Translations under genes and position numbers: made by a program | Notes under the pieces: model-generated | What the model was told of the DNA's origin: nothing | The model's database searches: none | The model's input: the letters and a program-made list of their open reading frames with translations, nothing else | NCBI GenBank assembly: GCA_049610565.1 | Contig: JBMYZR010000023.1 | Span: 1 to 35,355 of the forward strand | Source of the DNA: UBA8752 sp049610565 | Lineage (GTDB): Bacteria > Bacteroidota > Bacteroidia > Flavobacteriales_D > Sanyastnellaceae | Length of the DNA stretch: 35,355 bases | Reading direction: 5' to 3' | Part shown: positions 24,560 through 32,301 of the stretch, one piece after another | Layout: the number at the start of each line of letters is the position of its first letter | Numbering within the stretch: position 1 is the first letter of the stretch

Positions 24560-26469
24560 CAGCGGATGGAAAGGCGTTCGATGCTCCGTGCACCGGAGCC
24601 GCTGACCTCCACGGTGTACACACCGGGCGTCAGGGAAGACACGTCCATGCGGGCGAGTTTGCCCTGGACGCGCTCGAAGCGGACGAGGCGGCCACCGAGG
24701 TCACGGATGCGGACCTCTGCACCAACGAGCAACTCGTCAAGGACCACCTCTACGACGTTGTCGGCCGGGTTCGGGAACAGGCCGAATCCGACCTCGGCGA
24801 TCTCGCCGATGCCCACGTAGTCCTCAATCTCCACGTCGGCACAGTCGCCGAGGTCTTCGACGGCCATCTTGAGCGCCACGATGTCGTTGATGTCGATCGG
24901 ATCCTCGTCCCCCCGCACGTGCAGGCCGGGCTCGAAGTCGCGCTGGAACGTCATGTTGAGCTCTCCCCCCGCAATCCGCTGGGGAACACAGGGGTAGACC
25001 GCCTCAATCAGGTCGAAATCGAGGTCCGGCGTCACGTCGCAGGCGGTCTCGCTGTTCCAGGTCTGTCCGAGGTCGGTGGAGTGCACCACGTAGCAGTGGC
25101 GGTAGTTCTGGACGCCCGTCGAGAAGTTCTCCATCAGGGCACTGTAGGCCACCACGATCGTGTTGGATTCGACCACCTGTCCGGCGGACGGCTGGGAACT
25201 GATGCCCACGAAGTAGCCCGCGATCTCGTCTTCGAAATCGAGCGTGCCACTGCCGTCGATGTCATAGGTGTAGGCAATGGTCATGGAACTGTCCGTCCCC
25301 ATGTCCGGGCGCCAGTAGTCGAGTCCGTTGGTGTACGGGTAGTAGCTGGTCGTGGCGTCCGTCGTGTCGCTGTCGGCGTAGAACATGCGGCCGTAGAACA
25401 CGTGCACCCCACCGGCCTCGTCGACGAGGACGTCGCCTGCGCGGTCAGTGTTGTAGAACATGGCGTTGCCGTTGGCGTCGATGTCGTCGGCAATCGTCGT
25501 GTCGAGCAGGGCACCGGAGTCGGTGATGTAGTTGTCGACCGGGAAGTCGATGATGGTCTCGTAGGTCCAGGTCTCCCCGTTGTCCTCGGAGATCATGGCG
25601 AAGGTGTCGTCAAACCCGCCGAACACGGCGAAGGCCACCTTGTCGCCCTCGGCGTGGATGGCGTAGGAGTCGGCCACGAAACCGCCGGCGAAGGACGCCG
25701 TGTCCAGTTCGGCGAACGTCTGCATGTCCCAGTTGGCACCGCCATCGGTGGAGCGCATGTAGATCATGGCGCCGTCCTGGCCGTTGAGCAGGACGCCTCC
25801 GTTGCCTTCCGGCGCGGAGATGCAAATGGCGTGGATGGTGTTGCCGTCCGCACCGCCCACGGCAGCGCGCGGCCACAGGTGCCAGATGTCATTGCCGTCG
25901 GCATCCAGAAGGGCCGGCAGCGTGGTGGTGGTCCAAGCACCGGATCCCACCGCATCGCGCGTGGCGAACACGAGTCCGCCCGTGCTGCCATGGCTGAGGG
26001 CAAACTCGAAGCCGTTGGCGAGGTGGCCGAGCGAAGGCCATCCGATGCGCACGTCCTCAATGCGGTCGTAGGGCGTCTCGCCCCACGCACCGTCCATGCC
26101 GGCATCCTTGTGGTTGTAGCCCGTTCCGCGGTCGCTGAAAGGCGACGTCTCGAGGGACTGGATCCAACCGGCGCTGATGCCGCCCGGCGAGCTGACCATG
26201 CGGTCGTCCACAGCGTAGTTGGACTGCAGGTCGTACTGGGTCAGGCCGATGACCTGGCGCTCGATGACGAGGTCGCGGATCTGCAAGTGATCGATGTCCC
26301 CGACGTGCTGACCGGTCAAGGGCTGATAGGGAATGATTTCCTCTCCGGTCATGTCGACCGTGGGCAGCGGAGCCGCCACCTTCTGGGCGTCGGAGAGCGG
26401 AACGAATTGGGCCTGTGCGGCCAGGGAGGTCGCCATCAGGGCAACCAGGGATAGAATCGCGTAGCGCAT
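24559..26469 (-). CDS. Secreted T9SS cargo protein, beta-propeller type
   Basis: 636 residues. Signal peptide at 1-20 (MRYAILSLVALMATSLAAQA). The middle part has Asp-box motifs typical of sialidase-like/BNR propellers: STDGGANWDMQ, SEDNGETWTYE and STDLGQTWNSE, with Asp-rich loops such as DIDGSGTLDFEDE that resemble calcium-binding EF-hand loops. The C-terminus, from about residue 560, is a type A sorting domain: VGFGLFPNPADNVVEV, VRIRDLGGRLVRF, LTPGVYTVEVSG. Such proteins are exported through the type IX system and attached or released at the surface. Sialidase catalytic residues were not identified, so an enzymatic role is not claimed. Its stop codon overlaps the cinA start. The protein is strongly acidic. 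Confidence 0.85.
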   Translation of the reverse strand: MRYAILSLVALMATSLAAQAQFVPLSDAQKVAAPLPTVDMTGEEIIPYQPLTGQHVGDIDHLQIRDLVIERQVIGLTQYDLQSNYAVDDRMVSSPGGISAGWIQSLETSPFSDRGTGYNHKDAGMDGAWGETPYDRIEDVRIGWPSLGHLANGFEFALSHGSTGGLVFATRDAVGSGAWTTTTLPALLDADGNDIWHLWPRAAVGGADGNTIHAICISAPEGNGGVLLNGQDGAMIYMRSTDGGANWDMQTFAELDTASFAGGFVADSYAIHAEGDKVAFAVFGGFDDTFAMISEDNGETWTYETIIDFPVDNYITDSGALLDTTIADDIDANGNAMFYNTDRAGDVLVDEAGGVHVFYGRMFYADSDTTDATTSYYPYTNGLDYWRPDMGTDSSMTIAYTYDIDGSGTLDFEDEIAGYFVGISSQPSAGQVVESNTIVVAYSALMENFSTGVQNYRHCYVVHSTDLGQTWNSETACDVTPDLDFDLIEAVYPCVPQRIAGGELNMTFQRDFEPGLHVRGDEDPIDINDIVALKMAVEDLGDCADVEIEDYVGIGEIAEVGFGLFPNPADNVVEVVLDELLVGAEVRIRDLGGRLVRFERVQGKLARMDVSSLTPGVYTVEVSGSGARSIERLSIR

Positions 26470-26515
26470 GGTTGGTTCAGGTGTTCGGACCAGGTCAGTC
26501 CGTGAACCGGGTAAG

Positions 26516-27181
26516 TTAATGCACCTCCGGCAACCGGGCCATCACCGTGCTCCGGGCCACGACGCGGTCTCCGGGCTGGACCAGGACCTCCGCATCCAGT
26601 GGCAGATAGAAGTCAATCCGGCTGCCAAACAGAATGAACCCAGCCTCCTGGCCGTGCTCCACCTCCTGCCCTTCCTCGACAAACACGCGGATCCGCCGCG
26701 CCACTGCACCGGCAATCTGGCGCCAGACCACCAGGCCGGACGGCGTGCGCTGGGCAAAGGTGGTCCGCTCGTTGAGCGTGGACGACTTCTCGTGCCAGGC
26801 CACGAGGTATTCACCCGGATGGTATTTGTAGTACTCCAGCTTGCCCCCGACCGGTGCCCATTGGCAGTGCACATCGAAAATGCTCAGGAAGACGCAGATC
26901 TTGATGGCCTTGCCCCCGATGACCTCGGGCTCGTCCACCTCTTCGACCAGCACCACCTTGCCATCGCTGACCGCGGTGACCTCGTTGGGGGCAGCATTGA
27001 ACGGCCGCGGCGGAATCCGGAAGAACCAGAGCACCAAGCAGAACAGGGCGATCAGGGCGCCCCTCACCCCCCACTCCAGCCATCCCGGAATGCCGGGAAT
27101 GAAATGGACCAGCACCGCCACGAGGACGACGAGAACGAAGAAGACGAGGATCACGCGGTATCCCGCAGGGTGGATGTACAT
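26516..27181 (-). CDS. psd: Phosphatidylserine decarboxylase proenzyme, short type
   Basis: 221 residues. It makes phosphatidylethanolamine from phosphatidylserine at the membrane. Two N-terminal helices (VILVFFVLVVLVAVLVHFI and GVRGALIALFCLVLWFF) are followed by AVSDGKVVLVEEVDEPE, the catalytic region SIFDVHCQWAPVGG, YLVAWHEKSSTLNERT and the self-cleavage site GFILFGSRID, where the Ser after Gly becomes the pyruvoyl group. The start at 27181 (MYIHPAGYRVI) fits the family, and the upstream codons overlap cdsA. It follows cdsA by 10 bases in the same direction; the two act in successive parts of phospholipid synthesis. The phosphatidylserine synthase gene between them is not in the window. Confidence 0.93.
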   Translation of the reverse strand: MYIHPAGYRVILVFFVLVVLVAVLVHFIPGIPGWLEWGVRGALIALFCLVLWFFRIPPRPFNAAPNEVTAVSDGKVVLVEEVDEPEVIGGKAIKICVFLSIFDVHCQWAPVGGKLEYYKYHPGEYLVAWHEKSSTLNERTTFAQRTPSGLVVWRQIAGAVARRIRVFVEEGQEVEHGQEAGFILFGSRIDFYLPLDAEVLVQPGDRVVARSTVMARLPEVH

Positions 27182-27191
27182 GGCGCGAAAA

Positions 27192-27869
27192 TCAGAAAAG
27201 CTGAAGCAGAATGGCCGCGATTGGGGCAGAAATAAAATGGGAATCGAACCGGTCGAGCACACCGCCGTGTCCGGGCAGAATCGTTCCGGAATCTTTGATG
27301 CCCGCCTGCCGCTTCAACGCACTTTCGGACAGGTCGCCCACCGGACCCAGCACCGACACTACGACGCCGAGTGCGGCCCACTGGAACGCGGTCAGGCCCG
27401 CCATACCCTGAGACACCCCCAATAGACCATAGGCTACCGCCAACGTGGCCAAGGCGCCCCCCGCCCACCCTTCCCAGGTCTTACCGGGTGAGATGGAGGG
27501 GGCCAATTTGTGACGCCCAAATCTGCGACCAAACAGGTACGCCGCTGTGTCGTTGGTCCACAGCAGCACGAACCACCCCAACGGGAGGGCGCCGTCATAG
27601 GCTTGGCCGCGCCATCCGATGAAAAACAGGCCTACCACCGGCAGGGCCACCATGGCCATGCCCTTCAGGACAACTTCTGCCGAGGACTGTTCGGGATCGG
27701 CCGCCTTGAGCGCCTCCCTAGCCTCCTGCCACCCCACGTAGAACAGGATGGCCAGCAGGACCGACCACGTCCACAGGCCACCGAGGATGGCCGCCACAAT
27801 GGCCGAGACCAACACGCTCCCCGTCATGGCACGGATGAAGAATTCAGTTCTCGCTTTTCGACCAATCAC
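27192..27869 (-). CDS. cdsA: Phosphatidate cytidylyltransferase CdsA, compact
   Basis: 225-residue membrane enzyme that makes CDP-diacylglycerol from phosphatidate and CTP. The family signature is present near the C-terminus: SESALKRQAGIKDSGTILPGHGGVLDRFDS; before it come WTNDTAAYLFGRRFGRHKLAPSISPGKTWEGWAGG. Only about five or six hydrophobic segments are seen, and the protein is some 40-60 residues shorter than the roughly 265-285 residues I expect; the missing part appears to be a helix pair after the EAREALKA segment. All signature residues are retained, so it is probably active. An alternative start at MTGSVLV (residue 15) is possible. It lies in ftsH-DUF2007-cdsA-psd order. Confidence 0.9.
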   Translation of the reverse strand: MIGRKARTEFFIRAMTGSVLVSAIVAAILGGLWTWSVLLAILFYVGWQEAREALKAADPEQSSAEVVLKGMAMVALPVVGLFFIGWRGQAYDGALPLGWFVLLWTNDTAAYLFGRRFGRHKLAPSISPGKTWEGWAGGALATLAVAYGLLGVSQGMAGLTAFQWAALGVVVSVLGPVGDLSESALKRQAGIKDSGTILPGHGGVLDRFDSHFISAPIAAILLQLF

Positions 27870-27882
27870 TGAGTTCTGCTTC

Positions 27883-28395
27883 TCAATTCAATTCATGGAG
27901 TCCCGCCCAGACATTTCGCCCCCCTACTCCAATCAGCCCAAAGCCAAACCAAATCAACCAAGGCCCAGAGTAGTACTGTTGGCCTGTCACTGCCACGAGT
28001 CCCAAAATGCCAACCAGGAATCCAATGGATACTTTCCCCTCAGCTCTCTTTCGCTTGGCTCTTGAGGCGATCAACTTGTTCAACAAATCCTCTGCCTCTG
28101 GCACCTCTATCCCACAGTCTGCGATTTGCTCTACAACTTCTTCGAAAGAAACCCCTTCCGAGAACAACAATCGGCCTGCCTGCTCTCGACGAAAACCCTC
28201 ATTGATTCGCACCAAGATCTTCCAGGCTGGCTGAGTATTGGGTTCTTCCACAGAGAGAATAAAATCTCCATACCCCAAACCATGATCCTGTTTGCCCCTG
28301 AGAACGGTGGAGATTCCTTCTGACTCAAGAACTATCCGGCAGGACTCTGCGGAAAAGGCATCCGTTGTAGAGAGAACCTGGACCCAGCCTTCCAT
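27883..28395 (-). CDS. DUF2007-like signalling-type protein with membrane tail
   Basis: 170 residues. The N-terminal part, about 1-75, resembles the DUF2007 (putative signal-transducing) fold: WVQVLSTTDAFSAESCRIVLESEGI, with a following LRGKQDHGLGYGDFILSVEE and an RINEGFRREQAGRLL helix. The middle is charged, and the tail has two hydrophobic stretches (IGFLVGILGLVAVTG and GPWLIWFGFGLIGVG). The gene abuts the ftsH stop directly (TGAATG) and is followed by cdsA after 13 bases. Its base composition is visibly lower in GC than that of its neighbours. A gene of this family near cdsA is known to me from other Flavobacteriales, but the composition suggests recent replacement or weaker selection. Function unknown. 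Confidence 0.65.
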   Translation of the reverse strand: MEGWVQVLSTTDAFSAESCRIVLESEGISTVLRGKQDHGLGYGDFILSVEEPNTQPAWKILVRINEGFRREQAGRLLFSEGVSFEEVVEQIADCGIEVPEAEDLLNKLIASRAKRKRAEGKVSIGFLVGILGLVAVTGQQYYSGPWLIWFGFGLIGVGGRNVWAGLHELN

Positions 28396-30462
28396 TCAGG
28401 CTGCGCTTTCGTCTGCGGAGGACTCGCCAACATCGGCAGACGCGTCCACATCCGGTTCAGCCTCTCCCTTCGACTCTTCGGATGGCGCGGCCTTCTCCAC
28501 CGTCGATTCCGAGACATCTTCCCCTTCCTTGACAGCTTCCGCGGCTGCGGCATCGGGAACGGCATCCAGGGTCTTGGATTCCCATTGGCGCTGACCGAGC
28601 AAGTCCACGAGGTCCTCCTTGAAGATGACCTCCCGCTCGAGCAGGCGCTCGGCGAGGGCGGTCAGCTTGTCCTGATGCGTCTCGAGGATTTCGCGGGCCT
28701 TGGCGTAGGCGCGCTCGATGATGGCCCCAGCCTCCTCGTCGATGATGCGGGCGGTCTCCTCACTGTAGGGCTTGGTGAACGTGGCTTCAGCCCTCGGGTC
28801 GTAGAAACTCCGGTTGCCGATGCGCTTGTTGAGGCCGTAGACGCTGACCATCGCATAGGCCTGCTTGGTCACCTTCTCGAGGTCGCTCAGGGCGCCGGTG
28901 GAAATCTTGCCGAAGGTCAATTCCTCCGCAGCGCGACCACCCAGCGCGGCGCACATTTCGTCGAAAATCTGCTCGGTGGTCGTGATGTGACGCTCCTCCG
29001 GCAGGTACCAAGCCGCACCGAGTGACTGGCCCCGCGGGACGATGGTCACCTTGACCAACGGCGAGGCGTGCTCGAGCATCCAGCTCACGGTGGCGTGGCC
29101 GGCCTCGTGGAAGGCGATGGTCCGCTTCTCCTCCTCGGTGATCAGCTTGTTCTTCTTCTCGAGGCCACCGACAACGCGGTCCACGGCGTCGAGGAAGTCC
29201 TGCTTGCCCACCTTTTCGGCGTCACGGCGGGCCGCGATGAGCGCCGCCTCGTTGCAGATGTTGGCGATGTCGGCTCCACTGAAGCCCGGCGTCTGCCGGG
29301 AGAGGAAGTCGACGTCGATCGTGTCGTCCGTCTTGAGCGGGCGGAGGTGCACATCGAAAATGGCCTCCCGCTCCTTGAGGTCCGGCATGTCCACGTAAAT
29401 CTGGCGGTCGAATCGGCCGGCGCGCATGAGGGCGCTGTCGAGGATGTCCGCCCGGTTGGTGGCGGCGAGGATGATGACCCCGCTGTTGGTGCCGAATCCG
29501 TCCATCTCGGTGAGCAGCTGGTTGAGCGTGTTCTCCCGCTCGTCGTTGGACCCGATGCTGGCGTTCTTGCCCCGGGCGCGGCCCACGGCGTCGATCTCGT
29601 CGATGAACACGATGCACGGGCTCTTCTCCTTGGCCTGCTTGAACAGATCGCGGACGCGGCTGGCGCCCACACCGACGAACATCTCCACGAAGTCCGATCC
29701 GCTGAGCGAGAAGAACGGCACCTTGGCCTCACCGGCCACCGCCTTGGCGAGGAGGGTCTTTCCGGTGCCCGGAGGGCCGACCAAGAGCGCCCCCTTGGGA
29801 ATCTTGGCCCCCAGCTCGGTGTATTTGCCGGGGTTCTTCAGGAACTCCACGATTTCGCCGAGCTCCTCCTTGGCGCCCTCCAATCCGGCGACGTCCTTGA
29901 AGTTGACCTGCGTGGCGTTTTCCTTGTCGAAGAGCTGCGCCTTGGACTTGCCGACGTTGAAAATCTGACTTCCGCCGGCCCCACCGCCACCGAGGCGCCG
30001 CATGAGGACCATCCACACCCCGACCATCAAGGCGAGGATGATGATGTAGAACACGAGCTGCTGGCCCCACTCGTTGGGACGCTCGTAGGTCACCGCCACG
30101 ACGCCGTCCGCTGCAAGCTGGTCGAGCCGGTCGATGTTTTTCTCGGACGGGGGAATCTCCACCACGAGGTCGGCTCCCTGGAGCAGCCCGCCGCCCATCG
30201 GGCCGTCCTTGCGGTCCTTCATGATGGAGTCGCGTGCCGCATCAGTGTACCAGGCCTCGACAACCATGCCGTTGTGGCTGAGCTTCCGGAATTCTCCGGA
30301 CTCGGCCTTGCGGACCAGCTGCTGGAAGCTGATGCTGCCCGCAGTCGGGTGCGACCCACTGAGGATCATCGCGATCAACAGGGCGCCGATGCCCGCGTAG
30401 ACCCAATAGAAATTGAAGTTGGACCGGCCGGACTTTCGGGATTCAGGAGTTTTCGATTCCAT
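28396..30462 (-). CDS. ftsH: ATP-dependent zinc metalloprotease FtsH
   Basis: 688 residues from ATG 30462 (MESKTPESRKSG). Membrane-anchored AAA+ protease that degrades membrane and short-lived proteins. Two N-terminal helices (FYWVYAGIGALLIAMILSG and LVFYIIILALMVGVWMVLM) frame a periplasmic domain. Then come Walker A GPPGTGKT (about 229-236), Walker B IVFIDEID, the second region of homology (ATNRADILDSALMRAGRFDRQ), and the zinc site HEAGH with the later conserved Asp region (ALSDLEKVTKQA). The last roughly 50 residues are acidic and Ala/Glu/Ser-rich, a variable tail. A second ATG 15 bases upstream (30477) and one further upstream are alternative starts. In most Bacteroidota rsfS lies directly upstream; here a redox operon lies between. 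Confidence 0.97.
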   Translation of the reverse strand: MESKTPESRKSGRSNFNFYWVYAGIGALLIAMILSGSHPTAGSISFQQLVRKAESGEFRKLSHNGMVVEAWYTDAARDSIMKDRKDGPMGGGLLQGADLVVEIPPSEKNIDRLDQLAADGVVAVTYERPNEWGQQLVFYIIILALMVGVWMVLMRRLGGGGAGGSQIFNVGKSKAQLFDKENATQVNFKDVAGLEGAKEELGEIVEFLKNPGKYTELGAKIPKGALLVGPPGTGKTLLAKAVAGEAKVPFFSLSGSDFVEMFVGVGASRVRDLFKQAKEKSPCIVFIDEIDAVGRARGKNASIGSNDERENTLNQLLTEMDGFGTNSGVIILAATNRADILDSALMRAGRFDRQIYVDMPDLKEREAIFDVHLRPLKTDDTIDVDFLSRQTPGFSGADIANICNEAALIAARRDAEKVGKQDFLDAVDRVVGGLEKKNKLITEEEKRTIAFHEAGHATVSWMLEHASPLVKVTIVPRGQSLGAAWYLPEERHITTTEQIFDEMCAALGGRAAEELTFGKISTGALSDLEKVTKQAYAMVSVYGLNKRIGNRSFYDPRAEATFTKPYSEETARIIDEEAGAIIERAYAKAREILETHQDKLTALAERLLEREVIFKEDLVDLLGQRQWESKTLDAVPDAAAAEAVKEGEDVSESTVEKAAPSEESKGEAEPDVDASADVGESSADESAA

Positions 30463-30670
30463 GGGGGATTCAACCATTTCAGAGCGCAGGAGTTCAGCAG
30501 GACCCTCAGTCCCGGTCTTCAGCGCTACCCTCACGAAACTACGACACGCCCCCTGCCCGTCACGCGTCCGCCTTCTCGGGGTACAGAATGTTCACAGTTG
30601 TGGGGAATTCCGGCCCTTCGGCAACCCGGGTTACCGAGTCCTAACTTGCTCCTTCCTTTACTTCACGCCC
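30463..30670. promoter_or_regulatory. Divergent interval between ftsH and redox operon
   Basis: About 200 bases without a gene, serving both ftsH (minus) and the operon at 30671 (plus). On the plus strand TAACTTG at 30642-30648 resembles the Bacteroidota -7 box TAnnTTTG and would put a transcript start roughly 15-20 bases before the GTG start; no good -33 TTG is seen. No operator or repeat is clear. Weak evidence. Confidence 0.3.
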
Positions 30671-32281
30671 GTGTGGAGGTCCGTCACCATCCATCCCCGA
30701 TCCCGTCTCACTGACGAAGCGACCGAAGTGGCCGTGTTGCCGACCTTCGGGCACATCCGTTTTGAGCCCGGGCAATTCGTCGTCCTTGAAGTGGACCTCG
30801 ACACCGGTCCCCGACGCAGTGCCTTTTCCATCGTGCGCGGAGAAGGCAAAGGCATCATCCTCGGCATCAAGCGAGCTGGCCCAGGGGGCGTCTCCTCTCT
30901 CGTCCAAGACTTGACCGGACCGGTCAAGGCCAGCATCGCGGGCCCCTTCGGCACGTTCGGCATCCAAGAGGGCCAGACCGACCATCTGTTCATCACGGCC
31001 GGAAGCGGCATCACGCCGGTGCGGAGCCTCCTCGACCCCCTGATGGCGCTCCACCTTGTGCCCACGGTGATCTACGCCAACCGGGACCCGGAAAGCGCCA
31101 TGTACGGGGATTCGTTCCGCGCCCTGCACGCCAAGGGATACATCCGGCTGGTCGAGGTGTTCGACCGCAACGTTCGGGGCGCCATCACCCGGGAAATCGG
31201 GCCGGACACCGCCTGCTACGTCTGCGGCCCACCGGGGCTGACGGCTGAAGCACTGGACACCCTGTCCGACTGTGGCATCCCGCCTTCCCGCATCCAAACG
31301 GAAGAGTACGGGCTCGACATGGGGATGAGCGAGGCTGGCCCCGGTCGGTTCACCTGGGTCCGGCGCTGGGGAGGAAAAGAAGACCTCCCCCATCGGGCTG
31401 GCCACAGCATCCTCGACACCCTGCTCCGACAGGACATCCATGTGGAACACGCCTGCGAAGTGGGCGTGTGCGGGGCCTGTCGGGCCGACGTCGTGGACGG
31501 GGAAGTGCTGTGCGGCAAATCCATTCGGCGCGCTGGCGAGGACACCCTCACCTGCATCAGCCAGCCGCTGGGCGACTCCACCCCGGTGCTGCGCGCCCCT
31601 CGGGGATCCCGGAAGGACATCGTGAGCCTCGCCCTCGTCGCCGGCGCCCTGATCATGGGACTGTGGTGGGTGCCGCCCGGGCTGGGCCTGCGCGCCAAGG
31701 GCCCCATGAACACCGCCCATGAATCCCTGTCCTGTGACGCCTGCCACAGGCCGGCCGCCGGGTCGCTCAGGCAGCAACTCGGACACAACGCCAGAACGGC
31801 ACTGGGCCTGCATGAGATGGGCTTCGTGCCGGTCGGCCACGGTCCCGTCGACAACGCGGCCTGCATGGAGTGCCATGACCGGCCCAACGACCGGCACCCG
31901 GTCTCCCGATTCCGGGAAGCCCGGTTCGCCGAGCAGCAGGTTTCGCTCGGGGTCCACGAGTGCAACGGATGCCACGGAGAACACCAGGACAAGCGGGTCT
32001 CCAACGTGGGCATCACCTTCTGCCGGGAGTGCCACCACGACCTGGAGGTCGACTTCGATCCGATTTCACCCTCCCACGCCCGGTTGATTGAAGATGGATC
32101 CTGGGAAACCTGCATGGCCTGCCACGATTTCCACGGCAACCACGACCGCCCGGTGCCCCAACGGCTGACCGCCGGCATCCCCACGGAATCCCTGCTCGAC
32201 TACCTCGACGGCGGCCCCGACCCCTATGGCGCGGGAAAGCACCACATTGCACCCGAAACCCTTCCCGGGACCTCGCCCTGA
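30671..32281 (+). CDS. Flavin/NAD(P) reductase-[2Fe-2S]-pentahaem cytochrome c fusion
   Basis: 536 residues from GTG 30671. Residues 1-210 are a ferredoxin-reductase-type module: flavin motif RRSAFS (48-53), GSGITP (111-116) for NAD(P), and CYVCGPPGL (182-190). A plant-type [2Fe-2S] domain has Cys262, 267, 270 and 295, the order of phthalate dioxygenase or PaaE-like reductases. One helix (about 317-334), preceded by Arg/Lys, crosses the membrane, so the N-terminus should be inside. After it come five CxxCH haem sites, at Cys355, 398, 431, 451 and 481, which must lie in the periplasm for haem attachment. Natural role: NAD(P)H oxidation linked to periplasmic haems. No upstream ATG fits; GTG is followed at once by reductase-like sequence. 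Such a fusion in one chain is unusual. First gene of four. Confidence 0.85.
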   Translation: MWRSVTIHPRSRLTDEATEVAVLPTFGHIRFEPGQFVVLEVDLDTGPRRSAFSIVRGEGKGIILGIKRAGPGGVSSLVQDLTGPVKASIAGPFGTFGIQEGQTDHLFITAGSGITPVRSLLDPLMALHLVPTVIYANRDPESAMYGDSFRALHAKGYIRLVEVFDRNVRGAITREIGPDTACYVCGPPGLTAEALDTLSDCGIPPSRIQTEEYGLDMGMSEAGPGRFTWVRRWGGKEDLPHRAGHSILDTLLRQDIHVEHACEVGVCGACRADVVDGEVLCGKSIRRAGEDTLTCISQPLGDSTPVLRAPRGSRKDIVSLALVAGALIMGLWWVPPGLGLRAKGPMNTAHESLSCDACHRPAAGSLRQQLGHNARTALGLHEMGFVPVGHGPVDNAACMECHDRPNDRHPVSRFREARFAEQQVSLGVHECNGCHGEHQDKRVSNVGITFCRECHHDLEVDFDPISPSHARLIEDGSWETCMACHDFHGNHDRPVPQRLTAGIPTESLLDYLDGGPDPYGAGKHHIAPETLPGTSP

Positions 32282-32301
32282 CCCACGACCCCACGCCTGC
32301 C

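Noticed and set aside
24547..26454. Plus-strand frame of 635 codons opposite the T9SS cargo protein
   Set aside because: Composition of a shadow frame (Val/Gly/His/Asp repeats); the minus-strand protein has signal peptide, Asp boxes and a sorting domain.
30413..30670. ATG-initiated extension of the reductase-cytochrome gene
   Set aside because: The first 86 codons run antisense into ftsH and show no similarity; the GTG at 30671 starts directly before reductase-like sequence.
29068..30714. Long plus-strand frame opposite ftsH
   Set aside because: Antisense to the unmistakable AAA+ protease motifs of FtsH; no recognisable protein features.
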